Part shown: positions 1 through 7,873 of the stretch, piece after piece
How the letters are laid out: each line of letters starts with the position of its first letter
Numbering within the stretch: position 1 is the first letter of the stretch
Assembly (NCBI RefSeq): GCF_002777255.1
Contig: NZ_CP017634.1
Coordinates: 1,748,903 to 1,812,902, forward strand
Length of the DNA: 64,000 nucleotides
Direction: 5' to 3'
Source: Candidatus Formimonas warabiya
Lineage (GTDB): Bacteria > Bacillota > Dehalobacteriia > Dehalobacteriales > Dehalobacteriaceae
Made by a program: the position numbers and the translations under genes
The notes under the pieces: model-generated
What the model was told of the DNA's origin: nothing
The model's input: the letters and a program-made list of their open reading frames with translations, nothing else
Database searches by the model: none

Positions 1-2
1 GG

Positions 3-788
3 GTCCTGTACCGCTCCCTATTAAAATTCGATCTTACTTCCATCCCGTCCGAGGCCTCCATTCTAACGGCCGAATTAACACTCAATATGAATTTTGATTT
101 TAGCGACGCAGGCAAGATCACCCCCATTACCCCTTATGCAGTGGCAGACAGTTGGGACAACACCAAAGTGAACTGGGGCAACCAGCCGGACATCAATAAG
201 GACATCGCTGGCACGACCACCAATGTTACCAAGACCGGGCTCTACTCCTGGAATGTTTTAAACCTGGTAAAAGCATGGCACACCGAAAGCTTGGCCAATA
301 ACGGATTAGAGCTGAAAACAAAGGAAAATACCTCCACGGAAGCGAAAAGTTTTCTAAGCGGCAATACCCCTTTACAGAAGCCCGTTCTGACCATTGAGTA
401 TGATACCGACCCTCACCCTGAAGATGAAACCAGTGCCAAGCAGGATGAAGCATCAGAGGATGATGAAGTATCCGAGCAGGAAGAAGTATCCGGGCATGAA
501 GATATAACGACCGGAGATGCTGTTCAGTACACGATGGCCATAAATACCTTCAGAAAGGCCACGGTAAGCTTTACGATCAATAATACCAGTACCAACAGTG
601 CCAGTATAGGAATTCAGCATAGTAAGGATGACGCCACCTATACCGAGGAGTTTCGCATCGCATCATTACCAAAAACCGTAAGGACAGTGCACAGCGATAT
701 TGATTCAAAATTTAAACGGATCTCCTACCAGTCTGTAATTCCAGGCCGACCTGCCACATTGTCCATTGATTATACGGCCAAAACATAA
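3..788 (+). CDS. DNRLRE-domain surface protein, C-terminal part (5' truncated by window edge)
   Basis: The frame is open from the left edge, and the residues before the first ATG (position 87) read RSLLKFDLTSIP, a typical DNRLRE-domain strand, so the true start lies outside the window. The visible part holds the second half of a DNRLRE beta-sandwich (motifs SWDNTKVNWGNQP and LVKAWHTESLANNGLELK), an acidic Glu/Asp linker at about residues 140-170, and a beta-rich C-terminal domain resembling the one that follows DNRLRE domains in other clostridial surface proteins. DNRLRE modules are found in secreted or cell-wall proteins. The ligand is unknown. A terminator-like hairpin follows the stop. Confidence 0.75.
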   Translation, partial: VLYRSLLKFDLTSIPSEASILTAELTLNMNFDFSDAGKITPITPYAVADSWDNTKVNWGNQPDINKDIAGTTTNVTKTGLYSWNVLNLVKAWHTESLANNGLELKTKENTSTEAKSFLSGNTPLQKPVLTIEYDTDPHPEDETSAKQDEASEDDEVSEQEEVSGHEDITTGDAVQYTMAINTFRKATVSFTINNTSTNSASIGIQHSKDDATYTEEFRIASLPKTVRTVHSDIDSKFKRISYQSVIPGRPATLSIDYTAKT

Positions 789-816
789 GATCAAAACATA
801 AGACAATATTATTTTT

Positions 817-866
817 AACGGAGCCGCCTCCAAAGACAATCTTTGGGACGGTTCCGTTCCGTTTTA
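817..866 (+). terminator. Probable intrinsic terminator between convergent genes
   Basis: An imperfect inverted repeat has arms beginning AACGGAGCCG and ending CGGTTCCGTT, and is followed by CCGTTTTAG. It lies 30 bases after the DNRLRE gene and before the convergent TSUP permease gene. The T-run is short, so efficiency is uncertain. Confidence 0.5.
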
Positions 867-943
867 GCCGATCAGTCATAAAACCTCCCACCATTAAGCC
901 CTGCCTGCCCCCCCTTTATTTATTACGGACCTTCTTTAGCAGC

Positions 944-1711
944 CTAAGCCTGTTCCAATAGGCTAAAAATCAAATTAAAAACAAGCAATCCTAAAACAAC
1001 CAGAAAAACCGGCTTGATAATCTTGCTGCCTCTTTTCAGGGCAAGGCCGGAACCGATAAAATTTCCTGCAATCCCGCAAAAAGCGGCAGGAATAGCCAGG
1101 GCAAAATAAACCTGCCCGTGGGTCAGGAACAGCACCAGAGCACCCACATTAGAGGCAAGATTCACCAGTTTGGCATTACCGGAAGCGGTAACCAGATCAA
1201 GATGCAGCAAAAAGGTATAACTGAAAATGAGGAAGGTCCCGGTTCCCGGACCAATAAAACCGTCATAAAAGCCGATCCCTAGACCGGTGACGATAGACAG
1301 GGCAATAACCCGCCGGTTCTTTAAGCTGTCCACTTCATTCTCTGTGCCGAAATTTTTTTTACAGGTAACAAAGGCCCCCACAAGGGGAATTAAGATAACC
1401 AGAATGATTTTAAATATATAATCGTCTACATATAAAACAGTTTTGGCGCCTGCCATGGAACCGGCTAAAGCACAGACGATGGAAATAGCCGCCGTCTTGA
1501 CGTGTACTCTCTTATTTCTCCAAAACCTGATGGAAGATACAATTGTCCCTAAGGCCGAGGAGAACTTATTACACCCTAAGGCCATATGTACCGGAAGGCC
1601 GGATGTAATATAGGCAGGCAAAGATATCAGCCCGCCTCCCCCGGCGATAGAATCAATAAGTCCGGCCAGAAAAACAAAAAAGCATACGGTGACGATGACT
1701 TCAATTTCCAT
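944..1711 (-). CDS. TSUP (TauE/SafE, DUF81) family membrane permease
   Basis: A 255-residue polytopic membrane protein. The N-terminal motif GLIDSIAGGGGLISLPAYI is the signature of the TauE/SafE sulfite/organosulfonate exporter family, and the second half repeats the fold (GFYDGFIGPGTGTFLIFSY). Length and about eight hydrophobic segments fit the family. Members move sulfite, sulfonates, sulfoacetate or related small anions across the membrane; the substrate cannot be read from sequence. It stands alone, convergent with the DNRLRE gene, with no sulfur-metabolism gene nearby. A GGGAG-type ribosome binding site precedes the ATG. Confidence 0.88.
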   Translation of the reverse strand: MEIEVIVTVCFFVFLAGLIDSIAGGGGLISLPAYITSGLPVHMALGCNKFSSALGTIVSSIRFWRNKRVHVKTAAISIVCALAGSMAGAKTVLYVDDYIFKIILVILIPLVGAFVTCKKNFGTENEVDSLKNRRVIALSIVTGLGIGFYDGFIGPGTGTFLIFSYTFLLHLDLVTASGNAKLVNLASNVGALVLFLTHGQVYFALAIPAAFCGIAGNFIGSGLALKRGSKIIKPVFLVVLGLLVFNLIFSLLEQA

Positions 1712-1947
1712 TTCTCCCTAATCCCTTTTCTTTCTGCAAATTAGCCTAAATGACGATATGATAAAATTGATACTCTTTTAGTTATACTTTAATGTTTTTT
1801 AAATTACAACTGCTATTTCGTTATTTTCGATATTTTTCATTTGATTTGTCCAAAAACTCTTTTACATTTATACCTTTATTTACTCTATTGACAGGATGCT
1901 TTCATGCGGTCATAGTAGTATTATATTTGTGAAAAGGGGGCATTTTG

Positions 1948-2073
1948 ATGGCGAATGTAACCGGGTCCACCATCTCAAATTTAAGTCCAGAAGTGGCCAA
2001 AATATTTGGTATTCCCTTAGATAAACCAAGCAATGCTTCCGATGAAAAGGACGCGTCTCAAGAAAAAAAATAA
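1948..2073 (+). CDS. Orphan 41-residue small protein
   Basis: The ATG lies seven bases after a strong AAGGGGG ribosome binding site. The product begins MANVTGSTISNLSPEVAK and ends in a charged tail (DEKDASQEKK). It has no Cys, no signal peptide and no membrane segment. A near-perfect intrinsic terminator follows the stop by ten bases, so this looks like an independent monocistronic gene. I do not recognise the family. The central stretch EVAKIFGIPLDK could form a short amphipathic helix. Confidence 0.65.
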   Translation: MANVTGSTISNLSPEVAKIFGIPLDKPSNASDEKDASQEKK

Positions 2074-2081
2074 CGACCTCT

Positions 2082-2114
2082 AAAAGGCTGTCCGGATGGG
2101 ACAGCCTTTTTTTT
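2082..2114 (+). terminator. Intrinsic terminator of the 41-residue gene
   Basis: Stem AAAGGCTGTCC / GGGACAGCCTTT with a short loop, followed by eight T residues. This is a textbook rho-independent terminator immediately after the small gene. Confidence 0.9.
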
Positions 2115-2200
2115 ACAAAATGGTTCCAGCACTTACCGCTGTTATTTTTTTTTATTTTGCAAAGCATAATTGATATAACGGATTTTTGGGAGTGAGGGAA

Positions 2201-3064
2201 ATGTCCAACCCATATCGAAAGTATTTCCTGCTTAGCTGTTTTGTGATGGGATTTATCTTGCTGACCGGTTTAATCAATGATCCTGTCAAATCCCTCATCA
2301 TAAAAAATGAAACATTTCCAGGAAAAAACATTGCTCTGGAGGATGGACAAAGAAGTACCGACTTTGATTGGCTTTTGGGAGTCAAAAAGGCAAAAGTCGC
2401 CATTGTGATCGACGACTTTGGTCAGTCAAATACAGAAGGGACGAAAGAAATGTTCTCCCTGAATAGACCCCTAACCGTTGCGATCATGCCGAATGTGGAG
2501 TTTTCCATATCTTCCGCCGAAACCGCACATCAATTGGGGCATGAGGTGATCGTTCATTTACCTATGGAACCAAAAAAGGGCCAGGCCAGTTGGCTGGGAC
2601 CCGGTGCTATTACTTGCCAGATGACTCCTGAAGAGATTAAAAAGAAAGCGTCCGAGGATTTTGCTTCCGTCCCTTTCGCTGTCGGATTCAACAATCATAT
2701 GGGCTCGTTAATTTGTGCAAAAGAGGACTTAATTCGCCCGGTGCTGGAGGCAGCGAAAGAAAAGCATTTCTTTGTATTGGACAGTAGGACAGGTGAAGAT
2801 TCTCAAGTTGCTGTGCAAGCCAAATATCTGGGCATCCCTTGTATTGATCGGGATGTTTTTCTTGACAATGTCAAAAGCGTACCCTACATTAAGAACCAAC
2901 TGAATTTATTAGCGGAAAAAGCCCTGGACAAAAGAAGCGCAGTAGCGATTGGGCATGTGGGACAAGGCGGCCGAAAAACAGCACAAGCACTTCGTGAAAT
3001 GATCCCTGTTTTAGAAGAAAAGGGGATTGAGTTTGTTTACTTATCAGAATTAATCCAAAAATAA
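2201..3064 (+). CDS. Divergent polysaccharide deacetylase family protein (YibQ-like)
   Basis: A protein of about 287 residues. An N-terminal membrane anchor or uncleaved signal (residues 8-26, YFLLSCFVMGFILLTGLI) leads to a divergent polysaccharide deacetylase fold starting at KVAIVIDDFGQS. Family landmarks are the DD pair near the start, HLPMEP, the GFNNHMGS motif, FFVLDSRT and a late GHVG. The family has a NodB-like barrel and is presumed to act on envelope glycans outside the membrane; activity is poorly characterised. ATG 2201 is preferred over an upstream TTG (2186) because GGAGTGAGG sits four bases before it. A perfect hairpin separates it from the convergent Ig-repeat gene. Confidence 0.85.
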   Translation: MSNPYRKYFLLSCFVMGFILLTGLINDPVKSLIIKNETFPGKNIALEDGQRSTDFDWLLGVKKAKVAIVIDDFGQSNTEGTKEMFSLNRPLTVAIMPNVEFSISSAETAHQLGHEVIVHLPMEPKKGQASWLGPGAITCQMTPEEIKKKASEDFASVPFAVGFNNHMGSLICAKEDLIRPVLEAAKEKHFFVLDSRTGEDSQVAVQAKYLGIPCIDRDVFLDNVKSVPYIKNQLNLLAEKALDKRSAVAIGHVGQGGRKTAQALREMIPVLEEKGIEFVYLSELIQK

Positions 3065-3099
3065 GGGCCGAAGGTGAATGAATGGAAAAAAACGCACAA

Positions 3100-3137
3100 C
3101 GGAAGAAAGCAATGCCAAATGGCATTGCTTTCTTCCG
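3100..3137. terminator. Bidirectional hairpin terminator
   Basis: A perfect 17-base inverted repeat (CGGAAGAAAGCAATGCC and its complement) around a four-base AAAT loop lies between two convergent genes. T-rich sequence follows on the plus side and AT-rich sequence on the minus side. It can end transcription from both genes. Confidence 0.8.
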
Positions 3138-3187
3138 TTTAAATCTTGCAAGTGCGGGAAAAACATTAGATTGATGCGGCTAAGCAC

Positions 3188-5968
3188 CTATGGAGTGGTA
3201 ATGACCACGGTGTAAGTAGACTGATCAAACTGAACGTTTCCTCCTAGGGATTCTCCGGCAAAACGCAGGGGAATCATAGTCCTCCCCTTCACGGAAACCG
3301 GCGGGGCCTCCAGGGAAATACTCTGGTTGTTCCGGTAGCCGGTAGATTGCCCGATCACCAGCACCACGGTATTTTCATTAAGCTTTGCCGTCACCTTTTT
3401 TTCCGCCGGTTGATAGTCAATGGTAGCTTTCATCGATTCAAAAAGGGCCCGGAAAGGAATCATGGTTCGTTCGTTTGTGATATAGGGGAAGGCATCGGTA
3501 AAAGTAATATAAGTGCCGTTAATCCGCACCAGGGGGCGGTCCGCAGTCCCTATCATCGGTTTCGTTTCCGTGGTGAAAGACCAGCTGGTTGCTTTAACGC
3601 TTGCTTCGTTCGTACTTTTAACTTCCTGAGTAACATAGACAATGTAATTGGTGCCGTATTCCAGAGGAGCGTCCGGAACCAAAGTTACGCTGTTGGCAGA
3701 GGAATTATAGTTAACCTTGGCGGGAATCGTTACATCACCGGTACTTTTCTTTAAATAAATATTGGTATTGTTGACGGTATCGGCTTTAAGCGCACCGGAG
3801 AAAGAGCAGCCAATAACGCTGTCAAGCTTGACGCCGGCGGCATTGGACGCTGGCTGGATATTATTGGCAGTAATGGTTTCATTCTTAGTTTTAAACTTCC
3901 AGTTGGTGGCTGTAAAACTCAGGTTGGCTTTGCTCTTGACGCCGGAAGTAACATAAACAGTATACTCTGTATTTATTTCCAGAGGACTGGCGGGAGTGAT
4001 GGTTACTTTCTTTTCTGAGTCGCCCAGGCTCACTGCGGCTTTAATATCGGTGCCGGCGCCCGCCTTACGAAGATAGAGGGTTGATTCGGTAACGGTAGAT
4101 TCGTCCAGCCTCATAGAAAACTCCACGGTAATTTTGCTGCCGGAGGAAATATCGGTGCTGTCGGCGGCAGGGCTGCGGCTTACGATGCGCAAAGTGTCGT
4201 TGTCGACTGTGGTGAAATTCCATTGCACCGGAGTAATTTCCAGCCTATCACTATCCTCGACGGAGTCTGAAATAAAAACAGTATACTCCGTGACGACTTT
4301 CAGGTCCTCGTCAGGTTTAATTGTCACGAGCCTGGTATCCGTGTCATAGTCAACGGAACAGTCTACATCGGCAGAATTGTCTGCCCGGCGCAGGTATATG
4401 TTTTTGTTGTTAACCGAGGACGCATACATCTCCCGGTCAAACTCAAAGGTAATTTTGGCATCCAGAGCAACCCCCTTTGTATTGACGCCGGGACTCCTGT
4501 CTGTAACTTTTGCGGTGCCTGAATCTCCTGTTTCAAACAGAAACGAGTAATATTCCACCGGCTTTCCGTCGGAATCCTTGACCTTCTCGGTAACATGCAC
4601 TTGGTACTCGGTTTCGTAATCTAATTCGGACGAGGGTTTTATGGTCGCTGTTTTCGCGCTTTGGCTGTAGGTAACGGTGGCGGAAATCTTCGAAGTTTCT
4701 CCCCTCTCGGTCAGATAGATATTGGAACTGTTGATGGTGGAAGAGCTCATCGACCGGGAAAAGGTAATGGTGGGGCAAATCCCGACCGGGATATTACGCT
4801 GGTCGACCTCCGGATTGTGCTTCTTCACTAAGGCAAAAGGCGATGCTTCCGTGGTAAAAGTCCAGATATCGGGCGAAACAGGCAAGCCGCCGGCGTCGTT
4901 GACATTTCTTACAATCACCGTGTAAATGGTGGAGTATCCCAGCACACTGTTAGGCGTAATGGTAAGCTCTCCTTTGCCGTCCCCATTGTCGGCGACCTTT
5001 GTCAGCCTTGCCGGAACCAGGTTCTGTCCTTGTTTCAAGATAAAAGGCCCGTTGGAAGCGTAGGAGATTTCCTCTGTGCCCAAAGGCTTGTCGATGGTGA
5101 TCTTAATGACCGAATCAATTGGCACATCTTCCGCGTCGGCCTCGGGACTTCTCCTTTCGATCGCCGGCCTACGCGCAGGATCGGCCGCCGTGGTGAATTC
5201 CCAGGACGCCCCGGAAACAGCATTCCCCGCTTTGTCTTTAATCTCGCCGCCTTGCAGGGTTACCTGGTATTTGGTATAATATGCCAGAGCTCCGTTCGGC
5301 TTCAGGGTGACGCTTTTGTTGTCGGCGCCCGCAGTCACGGCGCTTGGAACAGCAGCACCGGGAGCTCCGCTTAAGGACAGAGAAAGGCAACCTGAAGTAA
5401 CGGTAGCAGGGTCAAATGCTTCGTCAAAGGTCACCATGACCGGGGTCGGTTGAGACTCGGATCCGATGCCGACTCCGCTCGCTCCCGGGACGGGAGATCG
5501 GTCGGTGATGCGGGGCGCATCAGCGTCATAGACGCCCAGGTTCAGACTGAAGGAATAGGTGTCGGCAAGCGTCTCCACATCCCCTGTTTTGCCGAAAAGC
5601 TGGATCTGGATATTGTAAGACTGGTTAGCGGAAAAAGTATAGGGGGAAAAAGCTACGGAGTCTTCCGCTGCAGTTTTGCCGAAGGCCGAAGTGTCCCCTT
5701 TCGGATCGGTAATTGACAACTGGGCCCGGTAGCTGTCATAGCCTGCGCGCTCCAAGCCGGCCTGAATGGAATAGGTAAGGGTCCGCACATAAGGAAAATC
5801 CACCATTGCACCCTTGGCGCTCACCGGGGTATCGTTTATTTTTACTGAAGTGATTCGGCAGGTTTCCCCCAGTGCGAGAGACGCCGCGGAAAACAGTCCG
5901 GACAGTGAAAAAAGCAGTCCGGACAGCAAGACAGCTGCCCATAATCCCTTGATTCGTCTTTTTCCCAT
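3188..5968 (-). CDS. Secreted Ig-like (SbsA/Big_5) repeat protein with copper-amine-oxidase-like C-terminal domain
   Basis: A 926-residue exported protein. A signal peptide (residues 1-34, hydrophobic core LWAAVLLSGLLFSLSGLF, likely cut near LALGET) is followed by a unique N-terminal domain and six SbsA-type Ig-like repeats. Each repeat starts with a variant of VTDRSPG.N..GVALDAKITF and contains the strand pair S.IYL and EYTVYV. The last 110 residues form a copper amine oxidase N-terminal-like domain (RTMIPFRALFESM, GRTMIPLRFAGESLGG), common on clostridial surface proteins and thought to bind the cell envelope. It is the last gene of the pilus operon, 44 bases after the response regulator, so it may be a pilus-associated or S-layer-like adhesin. 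No enzymatic motif is visible. Confidence 0.85.
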   Translation of the reverse strand: MGKRRIKGLWAAVLLSGLLFSLSGLFSAASLALGETCRITSVKINDTPVSAKGAMVDFPYVRTLTYSIQAGLERAGYDSYRAQLSITDPKGDTSAFGKTAAEDSVAFSPYTFSANQSYNIQIQLFGKTGDVETLADTYSFSLNLGVYDADAPRITDRSPVPGASGVGIGSESQPTPVMVTFDEAFDPATVTSGCLSLSLSGAPGAAVPSAVTAGADNKSVTLKPNGALAYYTKYQVTLQGGEIKDKAGNAVSGASWEFTTAADPARRPAIERRSPEADAEDVPIDSVIKITIDKPLGTEEISYASNGPFILKQGQNLVPARLTKVADNGDGKGELTITPNSVLGYSTIYTVIVRNVNDAGGLPVSPDIWTFTTEASPFALVKKHNPEVDQRNIPVGICPTITFSRSMSSSTINSSNIYLTERGETSKISATVTYSQSAKTATIKPSSELDYETEYQVHVTEKVKDSDGKPVEYYSFLFETGDSGTAKVTDRSPGVNTKGVALDAKITFEFDREMYASSVNNKNIYLRRADNSADVDCSVDYDTDTRLVTIKPDEDLKVVTEYTVFISDSVEDSDRLEITPVQWNFTTVDNDTLRIVSRSPAADSTDISSGSKITVEFSMRLDESTVTESTLYLRKAGAGTDIKAAVSLGDSEKKVTITPASPLEINTEYTVYVTSGVKSKANLSFTATNWKFKTKNETITANNIQPASNAAGVKLDSVIGCSFSGALKADTVNNTNIYLKKSTGDVTIPAKVNYNSSANSVTLVPDAPLEYGTNYIVYVTQEVKSTNEASVKATSWSFTTETKPMIGTADRPLVRINGTYITFTDAFPYITNERTMIPFRALFESMKATIDYQPAEKKVTAKLNENTVVLVIGQSTGYRNNQSISLEAPPVSVKGRTMIPLRFAGESLGGNVQFDQSTYTVVITTP

Positions 5969-6011
5969 GGTAATTCACACCTTCTTTCCCTAATGAAATC
6001 CTTTTCAAAAA

Positions 6012-6707
6012 CTATTCCACAAATCTGTACCCGACTCCCCGCACAGTCTCTATCAAAATTTCTTTGCCCCTGTCCAATCCAATTTTTTGCCGCAAATGCC
6101 TGATATGAACATCCACTGTACGGCTGAATCCATGGTAGTCATAGCCCCAAATCTCCTCCAGCAAATGGTTGCGTGAAAAAACCCTTCCCGGGTTTGACGC
6201 CAGCAGCATTAACAGATCAAATTCTTTCGTGGTCAAAGTCTGCTTGACATCGTTTACGTAAACGGCATACTTCTGCGGATCAATCATTAAATGCCCGCGC
6301 ACAATTTTTTGTTCCCGATCCGATTTTTCCTCGAACGCATCATTCTGCGCCCTGAGACGGGCTTTGACCCGGGCGACCAATTCCCTGGGACTGAAGGGTT
6401 TGGCAACATAGTCGTCAGCCCCCATTTCCAACCCCAGAACCTTGTCAAATTCCTCGCACCGGGCGCTGATCATCACAATAGGAATCTTTCGGGTTGCCTC
6501 GTTTTGACGCAGGTAGCGGCAGACTTCCAATCCGCTCATCCCGGGGAGCATCACATCCAAAATAATCAGGTCCGGTTTTACTTCCTTCACCAGTCTGATC
6601 GCTTCTTTTCCGGCCTGACAAGTCACAACGTTGAATCCATCCCGCTCCAGGTTATATTTGATCACTTCTAAAATCTCCGTTTCATCATCAACGACAAGAA
6701 TTGTCAT
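6012..6707 (-). CDS. OmpR/PhoB-family response regulator without adjacent kinase
   Basis: A 231-residue two-domain regulator. The receiver domain (1-120) has the acidic pair D7/D8, phosphoacceptor D51 in LIILDVMLPG and the conserved Lys in YVAKPFSPRE. The C-terminal winged helix (about 130-230) ends with TVDVHIRHLRQKIG and IETVRGVGYRFVE, typical of PhoB-type DNA binding. ATG 6707 is chosen because GGAGGAGGG lies just upstream; the open frame extends further but into AT-rich non-coding sequence. No histidine kinase is adjacent. The gene lies inside the pilus operon between pilC and the Ig-repeat gene, so it probably controls pilus or surface-protein expression. That is inference. Confidence 0.9.
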   Translation of the reverse strand: MTILVVDDETEILEVIKYNLERDGFNVVTCQAGKEAIRLVKEVKPDLIILDVMLPGMSGLEVCRYLRQNEATRKIPIVMISARCEEFDKVLGLEMGADDYVAKPFSPRELVARVKARLRAQNDAFEEKSDREQKIVRGHLMIDPQKYAVYVNDVKQTLTTKEFDLLMLLASNPGRVFSRNHLLEEIWGYDYHGFSRTVDVHIRHLRQKIGLDRGKEILIETVRGVGYRFVE

Positions 6708-6780
6708 AGGGCACCCTCCTCCGACAACCCAAAATATTAATGATACTACTAGTATTACTAATATTGTCAATATTACTAGA
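6708..6780 (-). promoter_or_regulatory. AT-rich gap with direct repeats upstream of the response regulator
   Basis: The 73-base gap between pilC and the regulator gene carries two copies of TATTACTA (6753-6760 and 6771-6778), 18 bases apart, plus further ACTACTAG/ATTAATG repeats. Such repeats upstream of an OmpR-type gene could be an autoregulatory operator or an internal promoter. No clear -10/-35 pair was identified. Confidence 0.3.
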
Positions 6781-7863
6781 TTACTTTGCCACATAACCGG
6801 CTAAAATGCCGCCAATCATCCCTGCCGCCACAAAACCGACCATTCCGCCCAGCATCAGCAGCATAATCGGCTCCAAAGCAGCATTCAATCTCTTGATATA
6901 ATTCTGTAAAATGGAGTAATGGATGTCCGCGATACGGCGCATGGCAGCATCCATCGTCCCCGTCTCTTCCCCAACCTTGACCATATTGCCGACCATGGGA
7001 GGAAAAAGCTCTTTTGCTTTGATCATGGACTCGGACAGGTTTTCCCCTAATAAGACCTTGCCGATAAACCGGTCGATTGCTCTGCGCACTACAGCGTTTT
7101 TATTAGTTTCCCGCACTGTGCGCAGGGATTCCACAATGGTCACGCCGCTGCTCATCAGTAAAAACATGGTTTTGGAGAACTGAACAATAATATTATACCT
7201 GATCACAATGCCAAATAAGGGAAGAAGCATTTTAGCATAGTCCAGATAATACTTTCCCCAGCGGGTACGGTACAGGATAAAAATCGCACCGACAAAAGAA
7301 GCAAGGCCAATCGCTATGGATTTTATGTGGGTTTGCGTATAATTGGTAATGGTGACCAGCAGTTTGGTGTTCCAGGGCATCTCCCCGCCCATCATTTCAA
7401 TAAAGGGAATGATCTTGGGGATCACCCCCAGAACCATAAATCCCACCACGCCCAGCGTCGCCGTAAGCACAATGGCCGGGTAAATCAAAGCGGTAATGAC
7501 TGCCGCCTTCAGGGTACCCTGTTCTTCTAAAAATTCCGTCACCTGTACAATGGACGTATCCAGCATACCGCTGACCTCTCCTATGCGCACCGTACTGCGT
7601 ACCGTCAGGGGAAAAATTTTGGGATGCTTATCCATGGCCTCGCTCAGGGATTGCCCGCCTTCTACGGTGGTCTTGATGTCATTGAGCGTAAGTTTAAGTC
7701 GTTTGTTTTTGGCTTGCTCCGCCAATATGGCTAAACTGGGTACAATGGGTACGCCGGATTCCACCAGAGCAGCTAATTGTTTGAGCAAGATAATCAATTC
7801 CGATGTTTTTACGCTTCCCAACCGGGCCAGAAACCGGTTGACAGCCTGCAAAAAATCGTTCAT
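6781..7863 (-). CDS. pilC: Type IV pilus inner-membrane platform protein PilC (GspF family)
   Basis: A 360-residue polytopic protein with two GspF domains, at about residues 20-140 (LLKQLAALVESGVPIVPSL, GEVSGMLDTSIVQV) and 215-340 (FSKTMFLLMSSGVTIVESL, VGEETGTMDAAM). Hydrophobic segments lie at about 120-150, 180-200 and 335-358. PilC is the membrane platform that couples the PilB/PilT motors to pilin polymerisation. It is slightly shorter than Gram-negative PilC because the N-terminal extension is reduced. It starts 10 bases after pilB, so the two are co-translated. Confidence 0.93.
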   Translation of the reverse strand: MNDFLQAVNRFLARLGSVKTSELIILLKQLAALVESGVPIVPSLAILAEQAKNKRLKLTLNDIKTTVEGGQSLSEAMDKHPKIFPLTVRSTVRIGEVSGMLDTSIVQVTEFLEEQGTLKAAVITALIYPAIVLTATLGVVGFMVLGVIPKIIPFIEMMGGEMPWNTKLLVTITNYTQTHIKSIAIGLASFVGAIFILYRTRWGKYYLDYAKMLLPLFGIVIRYNIIVQFSKTMFLLMSSGVTIVESLRTVRETNKNAVVRRAIDRFIGKVLLGENLSESMIKAKELFPPMVGNMVKVGEETGTMDAAMRRIADIHYSILQNYIKRLNAALEPIMLLMLGGMVGFVAAGMIGGILAGYVAK

Positions 7864-7873
7864 TCCGGATCAC

